Of a stretch of DNA of 64,000 bases, positions 13,890 to 28,400 are shown piece by piece. Origin of the DNA: Argopecten irradians (lineage: Eukaryota > Mollusca > Bivalvia > Pectinida > Pectinidae); the NCBI RefSeq assembly GCF_041381155.1, contig NC_091134.1, positions 12,650,008 through 12,714,007 of the forward strand, in the 5' to 3' direction. A model generated the notes under the pieces. It had not been told where the DNA came from. It did not search any database and saw nothing but the letters and a program-made list of their open reading frames with translations. The position numbers and the translations under genes were made by a program. The first letter of the stretch is position 1, and each line of letters starts with the position of its first letter.

Positions 13890-16800
13890 ACCCTACCTAC
13901 AGCATGTGGAATGTCACATATAGACATGATCTACTTACCAGTATGTTTATTTCAGATGCAAAGGGAAAACGGTCAATTTGAAATATATTGCATACGAAAC
14001 ACGGAAGTTACTTTGTTAAAGAAAGAAAAAAAATATATAGGTTTCATTAGTTGTACCTTTCTAAAGATAAAACAAAACCTTTGGGAACCCCAATCATATC
14101 TAGGTCGAACTTTGCCGTTTTTATGTTATTTCGGCATACTTATAGAAATTATGTTATAAAAATTATATAAGTTAATGTCTCGTCCTTAAAGTGTTTACCT
14201 TTTAATGAGAACACACACAGACAGTCTGTAAGTATAGTTGTGAAAATAAAAAACAAACATTAAAGGAATAAATGTTAGAATTACCCTAAATTTGAAACAT
14301 TACCTTCCATAAAAATATGAGCAAAAGGTTTTCTCTTCATCACGTTGCGTTTATTAAATTTGATTTTTCATTTGATAAAATGCCAATTTTTAAACGAGCT
14401 AAATGCGCAATTTTAACTGCATCATGTTTCGTGATTAAGACCGCAGCCTGAGTCTAGAAGTTTCATTATGCCAACTTTAAAGAATAACAAACGCGCGTTA
14501 GTTGAAAATTAAATTAATGGCTATTTTTTTAAACGAAAGTTATCTTTTTAAATTAATACGTAACAAAGATAAGATTACTGATACCAAGTTATGTAAGTAG
14601 TAATTCATCCTAAATAATTAGGTCATACATGCACATTGCAATTATGTAGCTTAATTATTAAATTGATTATAAGTATTGTTAAAAAATTGACGTACCATTA
14701 AAAATATATATTATTATTGTAGAAGTGAAATTAAAAAAATCATTAGTCATACAATCTTAAAATCAATACCATAACAAAGATCGAGTAGTCGTATCTTCGA
14801 ACTGGAATCGAATTTGCGGGGCTAGATTTGCGAATCATTTACTATGTTTTGAGGGTAACTTAAAAGTAACAACATATCAAAATTAATGTTCGGAAATTTG
14901 ACGGAATCTAATTCTTTTTATTTCTGGAAGTACAATGTATACCGTAGAATTGCTACAAGGTCGATGTTTAATGACTCTCTGTACCTTATTGTCAATGCAT
15001 ATCTGTCAATGTGTGTCGATAAAACTTTTCTCTGTTTGAAATTAAACTGATTACACATACAGTGTATCTGGTTGAACTATACCTGACCTCTGTTCGATTT
15101 ATCGGGTATGTGTAAACTAAACTTTTGTCGACGTGCTGATTTTATAAACAAATTTTCAACATAGATACAGCACCTAGTTTGAAAGAGCTTAAGGATTTGA
15201 TTTAGAAAATACGAAAACTGGAATTTTACTCGTAACTAAAAATTCGCTCGTAACAGCTCAATGTTTTTGAACGTAACTGGAGTAAAGTAGCGTTAGAGTA
15301 CATAAAACTATTACTGCATGGCCCATATTAGGAAGTAACAGTGTTGGAATAGGTTGTGGTATGCTCCTGTGAAATCGCACTGTAAAAGAGACACAACACC
15401 GACTATATCGCAGTCTTTCAAGACATAAAGAAATTGTACAAATAATACGTCTGATACGGGGGCTGGGGCTTGAATGATTCTTGCTGATAATTAAGAGTCA
15501 GCCAAACCGATTGGTGGTCAAATGAAACCAATGATGTTGCTTTTTATCTATCACCATTAGGCTAATTTACTGCACACAATTGCGAATACCATATAGAAAT
15601 GTGTAATGTTCGTCTCTCACATTTTACATATAATCTTAATTCTAACAGGTGATTATAATGTATATTTCGATTTTTGACGAAGAAGGGATCGGCTTTTATT
15701 AATTACATTCGATTTCATTCGTTATTGCGTCATAGTTATTTTCTTAATGAATCATTTCGTGACGTCACTAAACGCGATTACCAGGCAACGTCGGCGTTGA
15801 AATAACCACAAAATGAACTGTAAACTGAAGTATTTCCTGATTTTTATCTGAAAATGCAAACCTGAATATCATGTACATTCCAATGTAAATTTTTCATTGA
15901 AAATACCTGCTTATGCCGGTTCTTTGATGTTTGGTCAAGTATCGTGCATTGTCAGGTTGAACTTGAATAAAATAAAAGATGTTTTATCACTTATGTGAGT
16001 GGTAGAATTAAAATACAAATCAAATTTTCATTTCAGATAAAATCCGAAATCTGCGGAATTACTTCTGGACACAAGTATAATCTTATATTGTGTAGACAAT
16101 TGATTTGAGTTGGTTTTAACTTTTGTTTATTTTGTTAATTAAGCATACATAACATGTTGAATGTGAAAAAGTCCAACCCAATTTACTCGTACAATCCAGG
16201 GGCAGTTTATCTGTAACTGTCCCGACCTCTACCTTTATCAAACAGTAGTGAATAGGGCGCTAAAACATCGGTCAACAACGCACATATATAAATTTGATTT
16301 TAATGATCAGTAAATAAAAGACTTACATAGAACTCTCTAGTGACAAACTTAGATACGTCATTACGACACAGAGCCATGTGGGCGAACATGTTATTCATGT
16401 ACAATGTTGGTTTTAATGGTCAGTCATTTCCTGGTGTAAGGGGTCAGCCGATGTAGGATTCCGGTAGTCTTTTCTAAATATAGTCCAAGTTTCCCTTCGT
16501 CTCTTGTGTGAAATGGGAAGCTTGTCTGGGACATGTCTAAACGTTGACACGACTTTTGGTCCGGATGATCGACCAAATAAAAAGAAATATTGAAATATAT
16601 CGTTTTATTTTGTTCGATGTTAATATAGGATGATACTTATATACTACAAGTTATCTATTACTGATTCATCGCCTCTTGTGTCGAATGACCTGACAATATG
16701 TCAGACCGTTGTTTGCCCAAATGGTAGGTTTTGAAATACTTTTCAATTAGAATTAGTATACATTAATTTATCTGGTAACTGGTTCGATATTGTATCTTTG

Positions 16801-17561
16801 GATATTGGAAATATACTTATTCAAAGGTTTATCTATGGTTTACAATTAAGTTTTTCAATCTTAATTCATATTAAATCTTTTTCTAATACAATAAAGGAAA
16901 ACAAGATGTTTTTTTATTTATATTGAATAAAGATGAAAATCCCGAAATTCAAAATAAAAACAAATTTTGCTTCGTCAATTATACTCGATGCAATGGTACA
17001 TGTAGTAGACAAAGCTTAGGAGAATAGATAATTTAAGTATCATTATCAAAACATACTTAAAATCTTAAAATCATACGTACCATCTGTCACTTTCCACAAA
17101 TGCATCTCCTAATTTGGTTTTTGAGTATACTTTGGGGACAATGTTGATTCTACCACCCTTGACCATCTGTGACCCGTGACCGTTAATTGACCATGACGGT
17201 TCCGGTGAAAAAACACCGGCATGCCGTCACTAGACAAACAATGCGTTAATTACCCGTTATACTTATTGAATTAATTGGTGTTATTAAAACAATAATATCG
17301 ATAAGTTGTTAAAACTACCAACAGGTGTGATAACTAGACAATTGTCTCAATGATTGATGTAAGTCTTTGTTTACGTCTGAGTGAATTAACTCGGCTAGGT
17401 ACGGCTAATTAGGAGACGTTATTAGACTACGTCATAATTACCAGGTGCGCTAATTATATTACGTAACACTTAACAGTCTCGCTAATTGGAATTTGGTGTG
17501 TAGTACAATATTTCTCTTGAAGACTTGGTATTTTTAGATTTTGATATTAAATCTTTCTATA

Positions 17562-17579
17562 GGGGGGGGGGGGGGGGGG
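17562..17579 (+). repeat. 18-base poly-G run
   Basis: Uninterrupted run of 18 guanines in AT-rich sequence. It could form a G-quadruplex and is prone to sequencing length error. Confidence 0.9.
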
Positions 17580-19936
17580 TAAAAAAGTCAATAATATTTT
17601 GATTCGTAATTAATAATTTTAGGCAAAAAATAAATTTCAAGTTTGGACGCCATTGACCAATCAACGAACTCATTGGTTATGCATATAATTGGACGTATGA
17701 TTAAAATGATAACGTTAAAAATGGTGAATTAAACGGAATGTTAGCTTGTTTAATATGAATTCTTCTTCTACCGACTTAGATTTTTCTACTTAACTAATCA
17801 TTCTATATCCTTATAATAAAGATACTATAATTCACGTTAAGATGGACACATACGTTCTTACTTTCTGTTTTGTAATTCAGTCATTTTTTTAAACACATAT
17901 TTTTAGAAGATGTAATATGAACACTCTCGTAACTCAATAACTGAAAAAAAACAGTGATTAGAGAAATCTATTTTCAAAATAGTAGAGATTCATAGTTAAC
18001 AGATGTCTTTTAAAAAGATGATCTACGAAAGATTAATTGTTGTTATCATATCTATCATTAGATGTTATCAATTATGTGAATTTCAGGTGTTATAAACATA
18101 CTATATATACACAAACATATTAATGCCTGTATATGGTGGTTAACCATGTAATATGTCAACTTGACATAAAGATGAACTTCATTTTTTTGTACTTGTAGCT
18201 CTGTGATTTTTTTTTACATGTAATCTGGAATCATATTTTTAAAACGAGTTACCAAATAACATGCGATATACGTGTTTAGACATCGAGAGTACAAGGCATT
18301 TACATGATATTAGGGGTTCGTGATTCTGATCAGTCTAAATGCTTCATGTTATCTGATTTACCCGATTTGAAAAAAAAAGAAAAGAAAAAAAGGTGAATGT
18401 TTTATCGTAAATATAGCTGGTATATATCTACATATATAAATGTTATGTTTATTTTTATGACTCTTAGCGACTATGATTTAGTAGCTGTTAGCTACGTCAC
18501 CATGCGTGATGCGATATCATCATGATCATGAAATTCCCAGAACCAGAGGGTAATAAAATATTGTTTCGTCCATTCATTAGAAGATTGATATTCTCACATT
18601 AGGTGTTGTGGGGAATATTTTTGACCATCTCTGACAATTGATTTCCAGAAAGATCTTGGACATTTTCTTAGTCTGGGTAATAAACTAAACTTTATTCTTG
18701 CTTCAGTGATCTTTCATGTCCAATCACTTACTTTCTAGACTGCTAGAAAAAACATTAATGTTAAATCTGACATTTAGAGAAAACCAAAGATCACTTAAAA
18801 CTAAAAAAATCATTCTTTAAATGTGCATTTTCTTTCAAACATATCAAATATACACGTGAAAACACCTTTATGAATGACAATGAATTATTTGATCATTATG
18901 ACGTACTCTTGTTATCGGTTGCTATAAACTTTGTGTTCATGCAAATGTTGACCTTTCCGCACAGTTTTATGTATTTTAACACCCCCGCTCGATTGCACTG
19001 TACGCTTGTCTGAGCCATGTTTAGCTCGCTCATACATGTAATCAATGATTGCGACTAGAAGTTTCCATTAAGTGTCAAAGATAGACCACGATCGAACTTT
19101 TCCGGAAACCAACTCCGTATTTAACAATATCCGTATCACAAATTAGATCAACCGGAAGTTGAAAAGTTATAATTCTATATCCGGTCAAATCATTTCACTA
19201 TTAGCGGTAACTTTGTTTTCCCGTTCTTTTCATACGAATCATACTTTTTATCTTCATTTCCCCAAATGTTGATAATACATATATTGTTGTTCTGAAAATC
19301 ACTTAGCAGACCATTATTCTTGCTGTCACGGACAAATTTAGACTTCTATTGACACATGTATAGAAACTCGTTACTACTGCTAAATTTATCTTTTTCCAAA
19401 TTGGCTATTTCATCTGATAGTGGACGACTTTAGAAACAACAAGATTAAATCATTCCTGAAGCGTTCTACATGCATTTATAGTTCATATCGCTAGCTATAA
19501 CTAAATTGGTGTTTAGTTTTAAATAATTGAACTCGAACGACTGTAAATCAAGCTGTTTTGACTTCAAGAAGGGAAAAATCATGGAACGAAGAATCAACAA
19601 GCAAACAAAAAAGCCAAAAGACCCGAATAGTTAACTGAGCTTGAAAATTTGAAATATTACTGACATAATAACAAGTCAATATGATTCAAATTATTCAGAG
19701 TAGTAACGACTCCAAGTTATCTTTTATACCTTAAATCATGACGTTGGTCATTTCAATTACAGAAACACCAGGGTTTTTTTCCATTAAGAATATGTGATCG
19801 CCTATAAAATTGGCTGCCATTAATTTTAAGTAATCTTAAGATTTTACAGACTAAATATTCGTTGAAGGATATTATAACATTTATTGGCTAAACAGGATAT
19901 GAATCCCACATTTCTTCAAGGCATTATATGATGTGC

Positions 19937-22900
19937 CACATGCCAATAACTACCACATGCCAATAACTACCACCTGTCTATTACTACCACTTGTCTATAA
20001 CTATTACCATCTATAACTATTACCCTAACTATTACCGTCTTTAACTATTACCTTCTTAATAACTAACCTTGCTATAACTACACTGTCTATAACTACCACT
20101 TGTCTATAAACTACCACCTGTCTATAACTACCACTTGTCTATATCTAACTACCACTTGTCTATAACTACCACCTGTCTATAACTACCACCTGTCTATAAC
20201 TACCACCTGTCTATATATAACTACACATGTTATAACTATTAACTGTCTATACTACCACCTGTCTATAACTACCACCTGTCTATAACTACCACCTACCACC
20301 TGTCTATAACTACCACCTGTCTATAACTATTACCTGTCTATAACTACCACCTGTATATACCTACCACCTGTCTATAACTACCGCCTGTCTATAACTACCA
20401 CCTGTCTATAACTACCACTTGTCTATAACTACCATCTGTCTATAACTATACCACTTGTCTATAACTACCACCTGTCTATAACTACCACCTGTCTATAACT
20501 ACCACCTGTCTATAACTACCACTTGTCTATAACTACCCACTTGTCTATAACTACCACCTGTCTATACCTACCACCTGTCTATAACTATTACCTGTCTATA
20601 ACTACCACCTGTCTATAACTACCACCTTAAACTACCTGTCTATAACTACCACCTGTCTATAACTACCACTGTCTATAACTACCACTGTCTATAACTACCA
20701 CCATGTCTATAACTACCACCTGTCTATAACTACCACCTGTCTATAACTACCACATGTCTATTAACTACCACCTGTCTATAACTACACACCTGTCTATAAC
20801 TACCACCTGTCTATAACTACCACCTGTCTATAACTACCACTGTCTAAACTACCACTGTCTATAACTACCACCTGTCTATAACTACCACCTGTCTATAACT
20901 ACCACTGTCTATAACTAACCTACCACCTGTCTATAACTACCACCTGTCTATAACTACCACTGTCTATAACTACCACCTGTCTATACTACCCTGTCTATAA
21001 CTACCACCTGTCTATAACTACCACCTGTCTATAACTACCACCTGTCTATAACTACAACCTGTCTATACCTTCCACCTGTCTATACCTACCACCTGTCTAT
21101 ACTACACCTGTCTATAACTACCACTGTCTATAACTACCACCTGTCTATAACTACCACCTGTCTATAACCTACCACCTGTATATATAACTACACCTGTCTA
21201 TAACTACCACCTGTCTATAACTACCCTGTCTATAACTACCACCTGTCTATAACTACCACCTGTCTATAACTACCACCTGTCTATAACTACCACCTGTCTA
21301 TAACTACCACCTGTCTAAACCTACCACCTGTCTATATAACTACCACCTGTCTATACTACCACTGTCTATAAACTACCACCTGTCTATAACTACCACCTGT
21401 CTATATACTACCACCTAATACACCTGTTCTATAACTACCACCTGTCTATACTACCACCTGTCTATAACTACCACCTGTCTATAACTACCACCTGTCTATA
21501 ACTACCACCTGTCTATAACTACCACCTGTCTATAACTACCACCTGTCTATAACTACCACCTGTCTATAAACTACCCTGTCTTTACTACCACCTGTCTATA
21601 ACTACCACCTGTCTATAACTACCACCTGTCTATAACTACCACCTGTCTATACCTACCACCTGTCTATAACTACCACCTGTCTATAACTACCACCTGTCTA
21701 TAACTACCACCTGTCTATAACTACCACCTGTCTATAACTACCACCTGTCTATAACTACCACCTGTCTATAACTACCACCTGTCTATAATTACCACCTGTC
21801 TATAACTACCACCTGTCTATAACTACCACCTGTCTATAACTACCACCTGTCTATACCTACCACCTGTCTATAACTACCACCTGTCTATAACTACCACCTG
21901 TATATAACTACCACCTGTCTATAACTACCACCTGTCTATAACCTACCACCTGTCTATATAACTACCACCTGTCTATAACTACCACCTGTCTATAACTACC
22001 ACCTGTCTATAACTACCACCTGTCTATAACTACCACCTGTCTATAACTACCACCTGTCTATAACTACCACCTGTCTATAACTACCACCTGTCTATACCTA
22101 CCACCTGTCTATAACTACCACCTGTCTATAACTACCACCTGTCTATAACTACCACCTGTCTATAACTACCACCTGTCTATAACTACCACCTGTCTATAAC
22201 TACCACCTGTCTATAACTACCACCTGTCTATAACTACCTACCACCTGTCTATAACTACCACCTGTCTATAACTACCACCTGTCTATAACTACCACCTGTC
22301 TATAACTACCACTTGTCTATAACTACCACTTGTCTATAACTACCACCTGTCTATAACATATTACCTGTCTATAACTACCACCTGTCTATAACTACCACCT
22401 GTCTATAACTACCACCTGTCTATACCTACCACCTGTCTATAACTACCACCTGTCTATAACTACCACCTGTCTATAACTACCACCTGTCTATAACTACCAC
22501 CTGTCTATAACTACCACCTGTCTATAACTACCACCTGTCTATAACTACCACCTGTCTATAACTACCACTTGTCTATAACTACCACCTGTCTATAACTACC
22601 ACCTGTCTATAACTACCACCTGTCTATAACTACCACCTGTCTATAACTACCACCTGTCTATAACTACCACCTGTCTATAACTACAACCTGTCTATACCTA
22701 CCACCTGTCTATAACTACCACCTGGTCTATAACTACCACCTGTCTATAACTACCACCTGTCTATAACTACCACCTGTCTATAACTACCACCTGTTTTATA
22801 ACTACCACCTGTCCTATAACTACCACCTGTATATAACTAACCTACACCTGTCTATATCCTGTCTATAACTACCACCTGTCTATAACTACCACCTGTCTAT

Positions 22901-25047
22901 AACTACCACCTGTCTATAACTTACCACTCTGTATGTACCTACCACCTGTCTATACCTACCACCTGTCTATAACTACCACCTGTCTATAACTACCACCTGT
23001 CTATAACTACCACCTGTCTATAACTACCACCTGTCTATAACTACCACCTGTCTATACCTACCATTTGTCTATAACTACCACCTGTCTATAACTACAACCT
23101 GTCTTTTATTTTTACTTGTATATACCTACCACCTGTCTATAACTACCATCTGTCTATAACTATTACCTGTCTATAACTACCACCTGTCTATAACTACCAC
23201 CTGTCTATAAACTACCACCTGTCTATAACTACCACCTGTCTATAACTACCACCTGTCTATACAATGTACCTACCACCTGTCTATAACTACCACCTGTAAC
23301 TATACACTGTCTATAACTACCACCTGTCTATAACTACCACCTGTCTATAACATAACTACCACCTGTCTACACTGTTAATTTATAACTATCACCTGTCTAT
23401 ATCTATCTCCTGTCTATAACTACCACCTGTCTATACCTACCACCTGTCTATACCTACCACCTGTCTATAACTACCACCTGTATATAACTACCACCTGTAT
23501 ATAACTACCACCTGTATATAACTACCACCTGTATATAACTACCACCTGTATATAACTACCACCTGTATATAACTACCACCTGTATATAACTACCACCTGT
23601 ATATAACTACCACCTGTATATAACTACCACCTGTATATAACTACCACCTGTCTATAACTACCACCTGTCTTTAACTACCACCTGTCTATATCCTTCTCCT
23701 GTACATAACTTCTTACCTGTCTATACCTACCACTGTCTATAACTACCGTTTTAATACCACCTTGTCTAATACCTACCACCTGTCTATACCTACCACCTGT
23801 CTATAACTTACACACTGTCTATAACTACCACCTGTCTATACTACCACCTGTCTATAACTACCACCTTCTATAACTACCCACCTGTCTACCTACCACGTAT
23901 CTTTGACTACTACCTGTCTTTTATTTTTACCTGTCTATACCTACCACCTGTCTATAACTACCACCTGTCTATACCTACCACCTGTCTATAACTTACCACC
24001 TGTCTATACCTTCCACCTGTCTATAACTACCACCTGTTTACTCTAACTATAACTACCACCTGTCTATAACTACCACCTGTCTAATAACTACCACCTGTCT
24101 ATAACTACCACCTGTCTATAACCTATCCACCTGTACTATAACTACCACCTGTATATACCTACCACCTGTCTATAACTACCACCTGTATATATCTACCACT
24201 GTCTATAACTACCACCTGTTTATAACTACCACCTGTCTATAACTACCACCTGTCTATAACTACCACCTGTTTATAACTACCACCTGTCTATAACTACCAC
24301 CTGTCTATAACTACCACCTGTCTATACCTACCACCTGTCTATAACTACCACCTGTCTATAACTACCACCTGTCTATAACTACCACCTGTCTATAACTACC
24401 ACCTGTCTATAACTACCACCTGTCTATAACTACCACCTGTCTATAACTACCACCTGTCTATAACTACCACCTGTCTATAACTACCACCTGTCTATAACTA
24501 CACCATGTCTATAACTACCACCTGTCTATAACTACCACCTGTCTATAACTACCACCTGTCTATATACCTACCACCTGTCTATACCTACCACCTGTCTATA
24601 ACTACCACCTGTCTATACCTACCACCTGTCTATACTTACTACCACCTGTCTATAACTACCACCTGTCTTATAACTACCACCTGTCTATCTACCACATGTC
24701 TATAACTACCACCTGTCTATTACCTACCACCTTTCTATACTACCACTTGTCTATAACTACCACCTGTCTATAACTACCACCTGTCTATACTACCACCTGT
24801 CTTTTTTTATCACCTGTATATACCTACCACCTGTCTATAACTACCACCTGTCTATAATTACCACTTGTCTATACCTACCACCTGTCTATAACTACCACCT
24901 GTCTATAACTACCACCTGTCTATAACTACCACCTGTCTATACCTACCACCTGTCTATACCTACCACCTGTCTATAACTACCACCTGTCTATACCTACCAC
25001 CTGTCTATAACTACCACATGTCTATAACTACCACTTGTCCTTAATTA
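19937..25047. repeat. Minisatellite, 17-bp unit, about 300 copies
   Basis: About 5.1 kb made almost wholly of CTGTCTATAACTACCAC. The left edge (19937-20120) is degenerate, with TATTACC and CCAATAACTACCACATG variants. The stretch from about 21,430 to 22,700 is close to uniform. Common variants are CTATACCTACCAC, ACCACTTGTC and 1-2 base indels. A run of ten identical TATATA-type units sits at 23478-23647. The unit has no CpG and one strand is very poor in G. Neighbouring units differ by indels that destroy any reading frame, so it is non-coding. Confidence 0.97.
23478..23647. repeat. Homogeneous sub-block of minisatellite variant
   Basis: Exactly ten consecutive copies of CTGTATATAACTACCAC with no other change, while most of the array carries CTGTCTATAAC. 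This looks like a recent local expansion of one variant unit. Confidence 0.9.
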
Positions 25048-27880
25048 TCATTCGCTATTAAACATACTCACACTAACATCCATGTCCATTATAATACTGC
25101 AATGGAGTTTCGGATTTAAAGCCTAGCCATTATTTTAAACAGCGCAAATAAATCGTATCAAGATAGCAATTGTCAAGGCTTGTTCTTTGCCAAGATAGAA
25201 AAAAATAGCTGAATAAAAACACACGCTTTACTATTGTATCGATACACATGTGTGCACTGTAGCAATATAAGCGATGCTTGGTAAAAAATGAATGAAAAAC
25301 ATCGCTGTAGTCTATGGAATCCGGATACAGATCCAAAGTAGTTATAGAGAAATCGAGGATGTAAATAATACTGAAGTTTATCCGTTTGAAATAATTTTTA
25401 TTCGAACCGCCCATCACAGAAAAATTGTGTCATAGAGAGTTTATAATTGACCTAGTTTATATGCTTAATCTGGGATATGATGATCTTGAGAAACAGTATC
25501 TATTACAACTTCTTAAAATATCAGTAATAGATGAAATATACATTTTACAAAATTCATTTTTATAGTGTGAATAATAAACGTTTGCCCACTCGTTGAAGTT
25601 GCAATATTGCTGACCTATGTTATCTAATAGTTATCATTATTTTTTACATTCTCCCGGTATCCTTCATATTCGTAAACAGTCTTAAGGTGAGTAACTGCGC
25701 GTACACATACATGCTCAATCCAATACATCAGTAGTGTTTTAAGATATAACTTAAGGTGTTATGCAAATATTTCAAGTTAACATTAAATAATCATTTATTA
25801 TTACATATGTTTAAAAATATGAAATTGCTGTCGCGATATTTAGCTAATATCCGGTAAATTTATCAATGATAGGTACCAATCAACAAGTACAATAGCATTG
25901 GTAAATATTTTTTTTATATAATTATAATATCAAGAAATTCAACATGGATTTTACTTAGCTGGTTTTTCTTCCAATGTATCTAAGATTGGCCAAGGAGCCG
26001 AAAATTTGTAGAAGAAAATACAATTGTACGATTTAAACTATGATATATATATATGTAAATCTCACATCATTTGAAATTCTGTTGTTTTTGCGTTCTACTA
26101 ATATAATCTTAACTTGTAATTTTGAAGCTATATGGTATCTCTCCGTCAGTATCTGTGTTAAGATAACTCTTTACTCTCGGATTTCCCTACGAAAACATCC
26201 AGGACAGTATTTTGACAAGTTTTACACTTAACGCAATAAACTAGAATTAATGATGGTAGAAAAACTGGTGTTTTATCGTGATAGATAGGCTATCACATAA
26301 AAACTCTACACACTAATTACATCAAATAGATTAACAGTGTGCCGTAAACATACATTGGACTGTGTCAAAAGGGGGGTAACTCTAGTAAAATCTTCAAGCA
26401 ATACGTTGAAAATAAACCCACAAGATAATAAAATAAACATCGACTTGAAATAATTTTATATTTGAATGTTTAAACAAAATTCACTGATGATATGGCTAAT
26501 TTTCGCAAAATTACACATTTTGCAACGAGAATTCAGACGGTCACTCTGTCAAGGAATTATCCTGATTTATTTTTCCATAAATAATTTCCATCTTTAAATA
26601 TGAAAACTAATTAATTTTCCATGAAATATCGACAATCTTCTACCTACAAATACACATGTACTTCTTTACTACTCTATAAATCATTTTTACAACTAAGAAT
26701 AGCCTGTCTAGTCCGTTACCAATCCAACAAAAAATAATGCTTTGGGAATATATATAATTATAAGTTTATACGACATGGATGAATACCGTCTTTATTTTAA
26801 AATGTTCAAATCTTACCAAATGTGTAAAGTGTTCACAAAAGCTATATCTGATTATCAGACACAGTGGTAGACTGACCACCAGAGCTGGTCTTTACAAAAT
26901 TTTCTTAACCGAATTACCTTTCTCTATATAATAGTCTACAGTAGTGGGTCTTGAATTACCAGCGTGCTTAACACCATGATCTGATCCGAAGTTTTAAACT
27001 AGGGGGAGATAATCCAGTACGTTGTATTATAATTCGTTTTTTTAAAGTAAAAGAACACAACCCATTGAGTGTCACCAACACCGTAATAAATATGAATAAA
27101 ATTATTTTGGGGGGAAACTACGGAAGTGCGTCTACACCGGAAATGCCAGCTCTGCTTGTGTTCTGTGATTTTCGAATAAAAAAGGATATTCGATTTAATT
27201 AATGACTTTGTATGCTTCACTGCCATGTTAAACGCATGTCTTTTGGAAATGTATGAAAAGTGATGCACTTGATGTAATATTTCGGTATAAAACACAAAAA
27301 GACACTTGCCATGCTGTTACCAACGGAATAGCGGAATGATACAGAATGTTTGACTCTCCGCGTCCTATTTACACAACGGTGTGTGTCGCATACATTGTTT
27401 ATAGATATGCCATTTGAGCCTAGTGTATCAAATGTATATTGATATACACAGAGAAACTTTCTCATGTATTTTACAGGAATCACACAATTAAGATTTGGAA
27501 TGAACAGCAGACGAAGATTGAACTTTGGGAGAACATCCGTCCGAGTTATCTCTCTTTGGTAATTTATTTTCCGTGTAAACAAACAGGAGGCTGGCAAATA
27601 TATACGTGGAAATTGGTGGCATGTCACTTGGCGTCGTTACATGACGTACCGCATGACGTCACCATTTACGGAAAATGCAGACGGTTCCCGATTAAAGTGA
27701 TGTTCAGAATCTCCCTGTCGCGAGAAAATAAATTTGGTTTTATTACGATCATTATCTGTGTAGCATTTTACACTGATGATCAGTTAGTAAACGTGAAAGT
27801 CATGGTAACTAGCCTTTGTTATATGACTGTGAGTTTTGCCGCTTTCTGATTGGTCTAGACCACTCGGACAGGTCTTGACA
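25048..27880. other. AT-rich intergenic region
   Basis: Unique AT-rich sequence after the minisatellite. Several open frames of 60-136 codons exist (for example near 27217-27627 on both strands) but none shows a domain, signal peptide or splice context. Nothing else is supported. Confidence 0.5.
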
Positions 27881-27883
27881 AAA

Positions 27884-28030
27884 TGCAATGTCAACCTGAG
27901 ACCGATGAACACCTGTTCAGAGGTTGACATTGCAAACCCGGTAACGCTGGCTATAAATAGACACAGGGAATTCCCTGTCTCCACAGCATTTTTAACCAAT
28001 CAAAATAGAACATTGCCGATCATCGGCAAT
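27884..28030. promoter_or_regulatory. TATA-like box among three perfect hairpins
   Basis: Three inverted repeats lie in 147 bp: 27884-27897 with 27921-27934 (14-bp arms, TGCAATGTCAACCT), the palindrome ACAGGGAATTCCCTGT (27963-27978), and ATTGCCGAT/ATCGGCAAT with a one-base loop (28012-28030). CTATAAATAG at 27951-27960 is a good TATA box on the plus strand, and CCAATC follows at 27997. It lies about 200 bp before the ATG at 28161, so it may be that frame's promoter. Confidence 0.4.
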
Positions 28031-28160
28031 AGCCAAATCCAACATGGCAGACAACAGTGGATAGAAAAATGTTACACATTCTAAATGTAGCTATAAGTTC
28101 GAAAGTTATATTGTGAAAAAGTACAGCAGAAGTACTCAAAGTACCTACTGAGGACTGAAG

Positions 28161-28400
28161 ATGAAGATTTTCTTGATTCTTTGTTTAACTAGTTATTGTA
28201 CTGTCCTTGCTTCAAAATTGTTCTATTATTTTCATATAAAAAAACAATTATTGACTTTTTGTCGGTTAATACGAGGAATTGTTAAAACTTTGAAAGGTAA
28301 TATTTCCTCTCGGCCTTCATGTATTTTTCGCATCGAGGACCTTTTGTTTATTTTCATAAGGTCTTTGTTTCCTATTCTATTTGTTTCGTCAAGAATCTGA
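28161..28400 (+). CDS. Possible first exon or short ORF with signal peptide, unknown
   Basis: I do not recognise this. The ATG at 28161 opens MKIFLILCLTSYCTVLAS, a convincing signal peptide, then a lysine- and leucine-rich stretch. The frame stays open for 79 codons, but a usable donor (GAAAG before GTAATA, near 28296) would end a first exon at about 45 codons. The start resembles that of the gene at 32416 (KIFLIFLVILC), which may be chance. The upstream TATA-like box supports transcription. No downstream exon was identified, so it may be incomplete or not a gene. Confidence 0.25.
   Translation: MKIFLILCLTSYCTVLASKLFYYFHIKKQLLTFCRLIRGIVKTLKGNISSRPSCIFRIEDLLFIFIRSLFPILFVSSRI

Larger units (their letters stand above)
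8298..19936. other. Gene-free AT-rich intergenic region
   Basis: No exon with a recognisable protein, no RNA gene. It holds the tandem repeat at 10371-10690, the foldback element at 13774-13889, an 18-G run at 17562-17579 and scattered homopolymers (T-rich near 11850-11880). Short open frames here have no codon or domain signal. Confidence 0.6.

Noticed and set aside
19937..25047. CRISPR array
   Set aside because: Units are directly adjacent 17-mers without unique spacers, in animal DNA; this is a minisatellite.
27217..27849. Two 136-codon frames on opposite strands
   Set aside because: They overlap each other, have no recognisable features and atypical composition for exons; chance frames.
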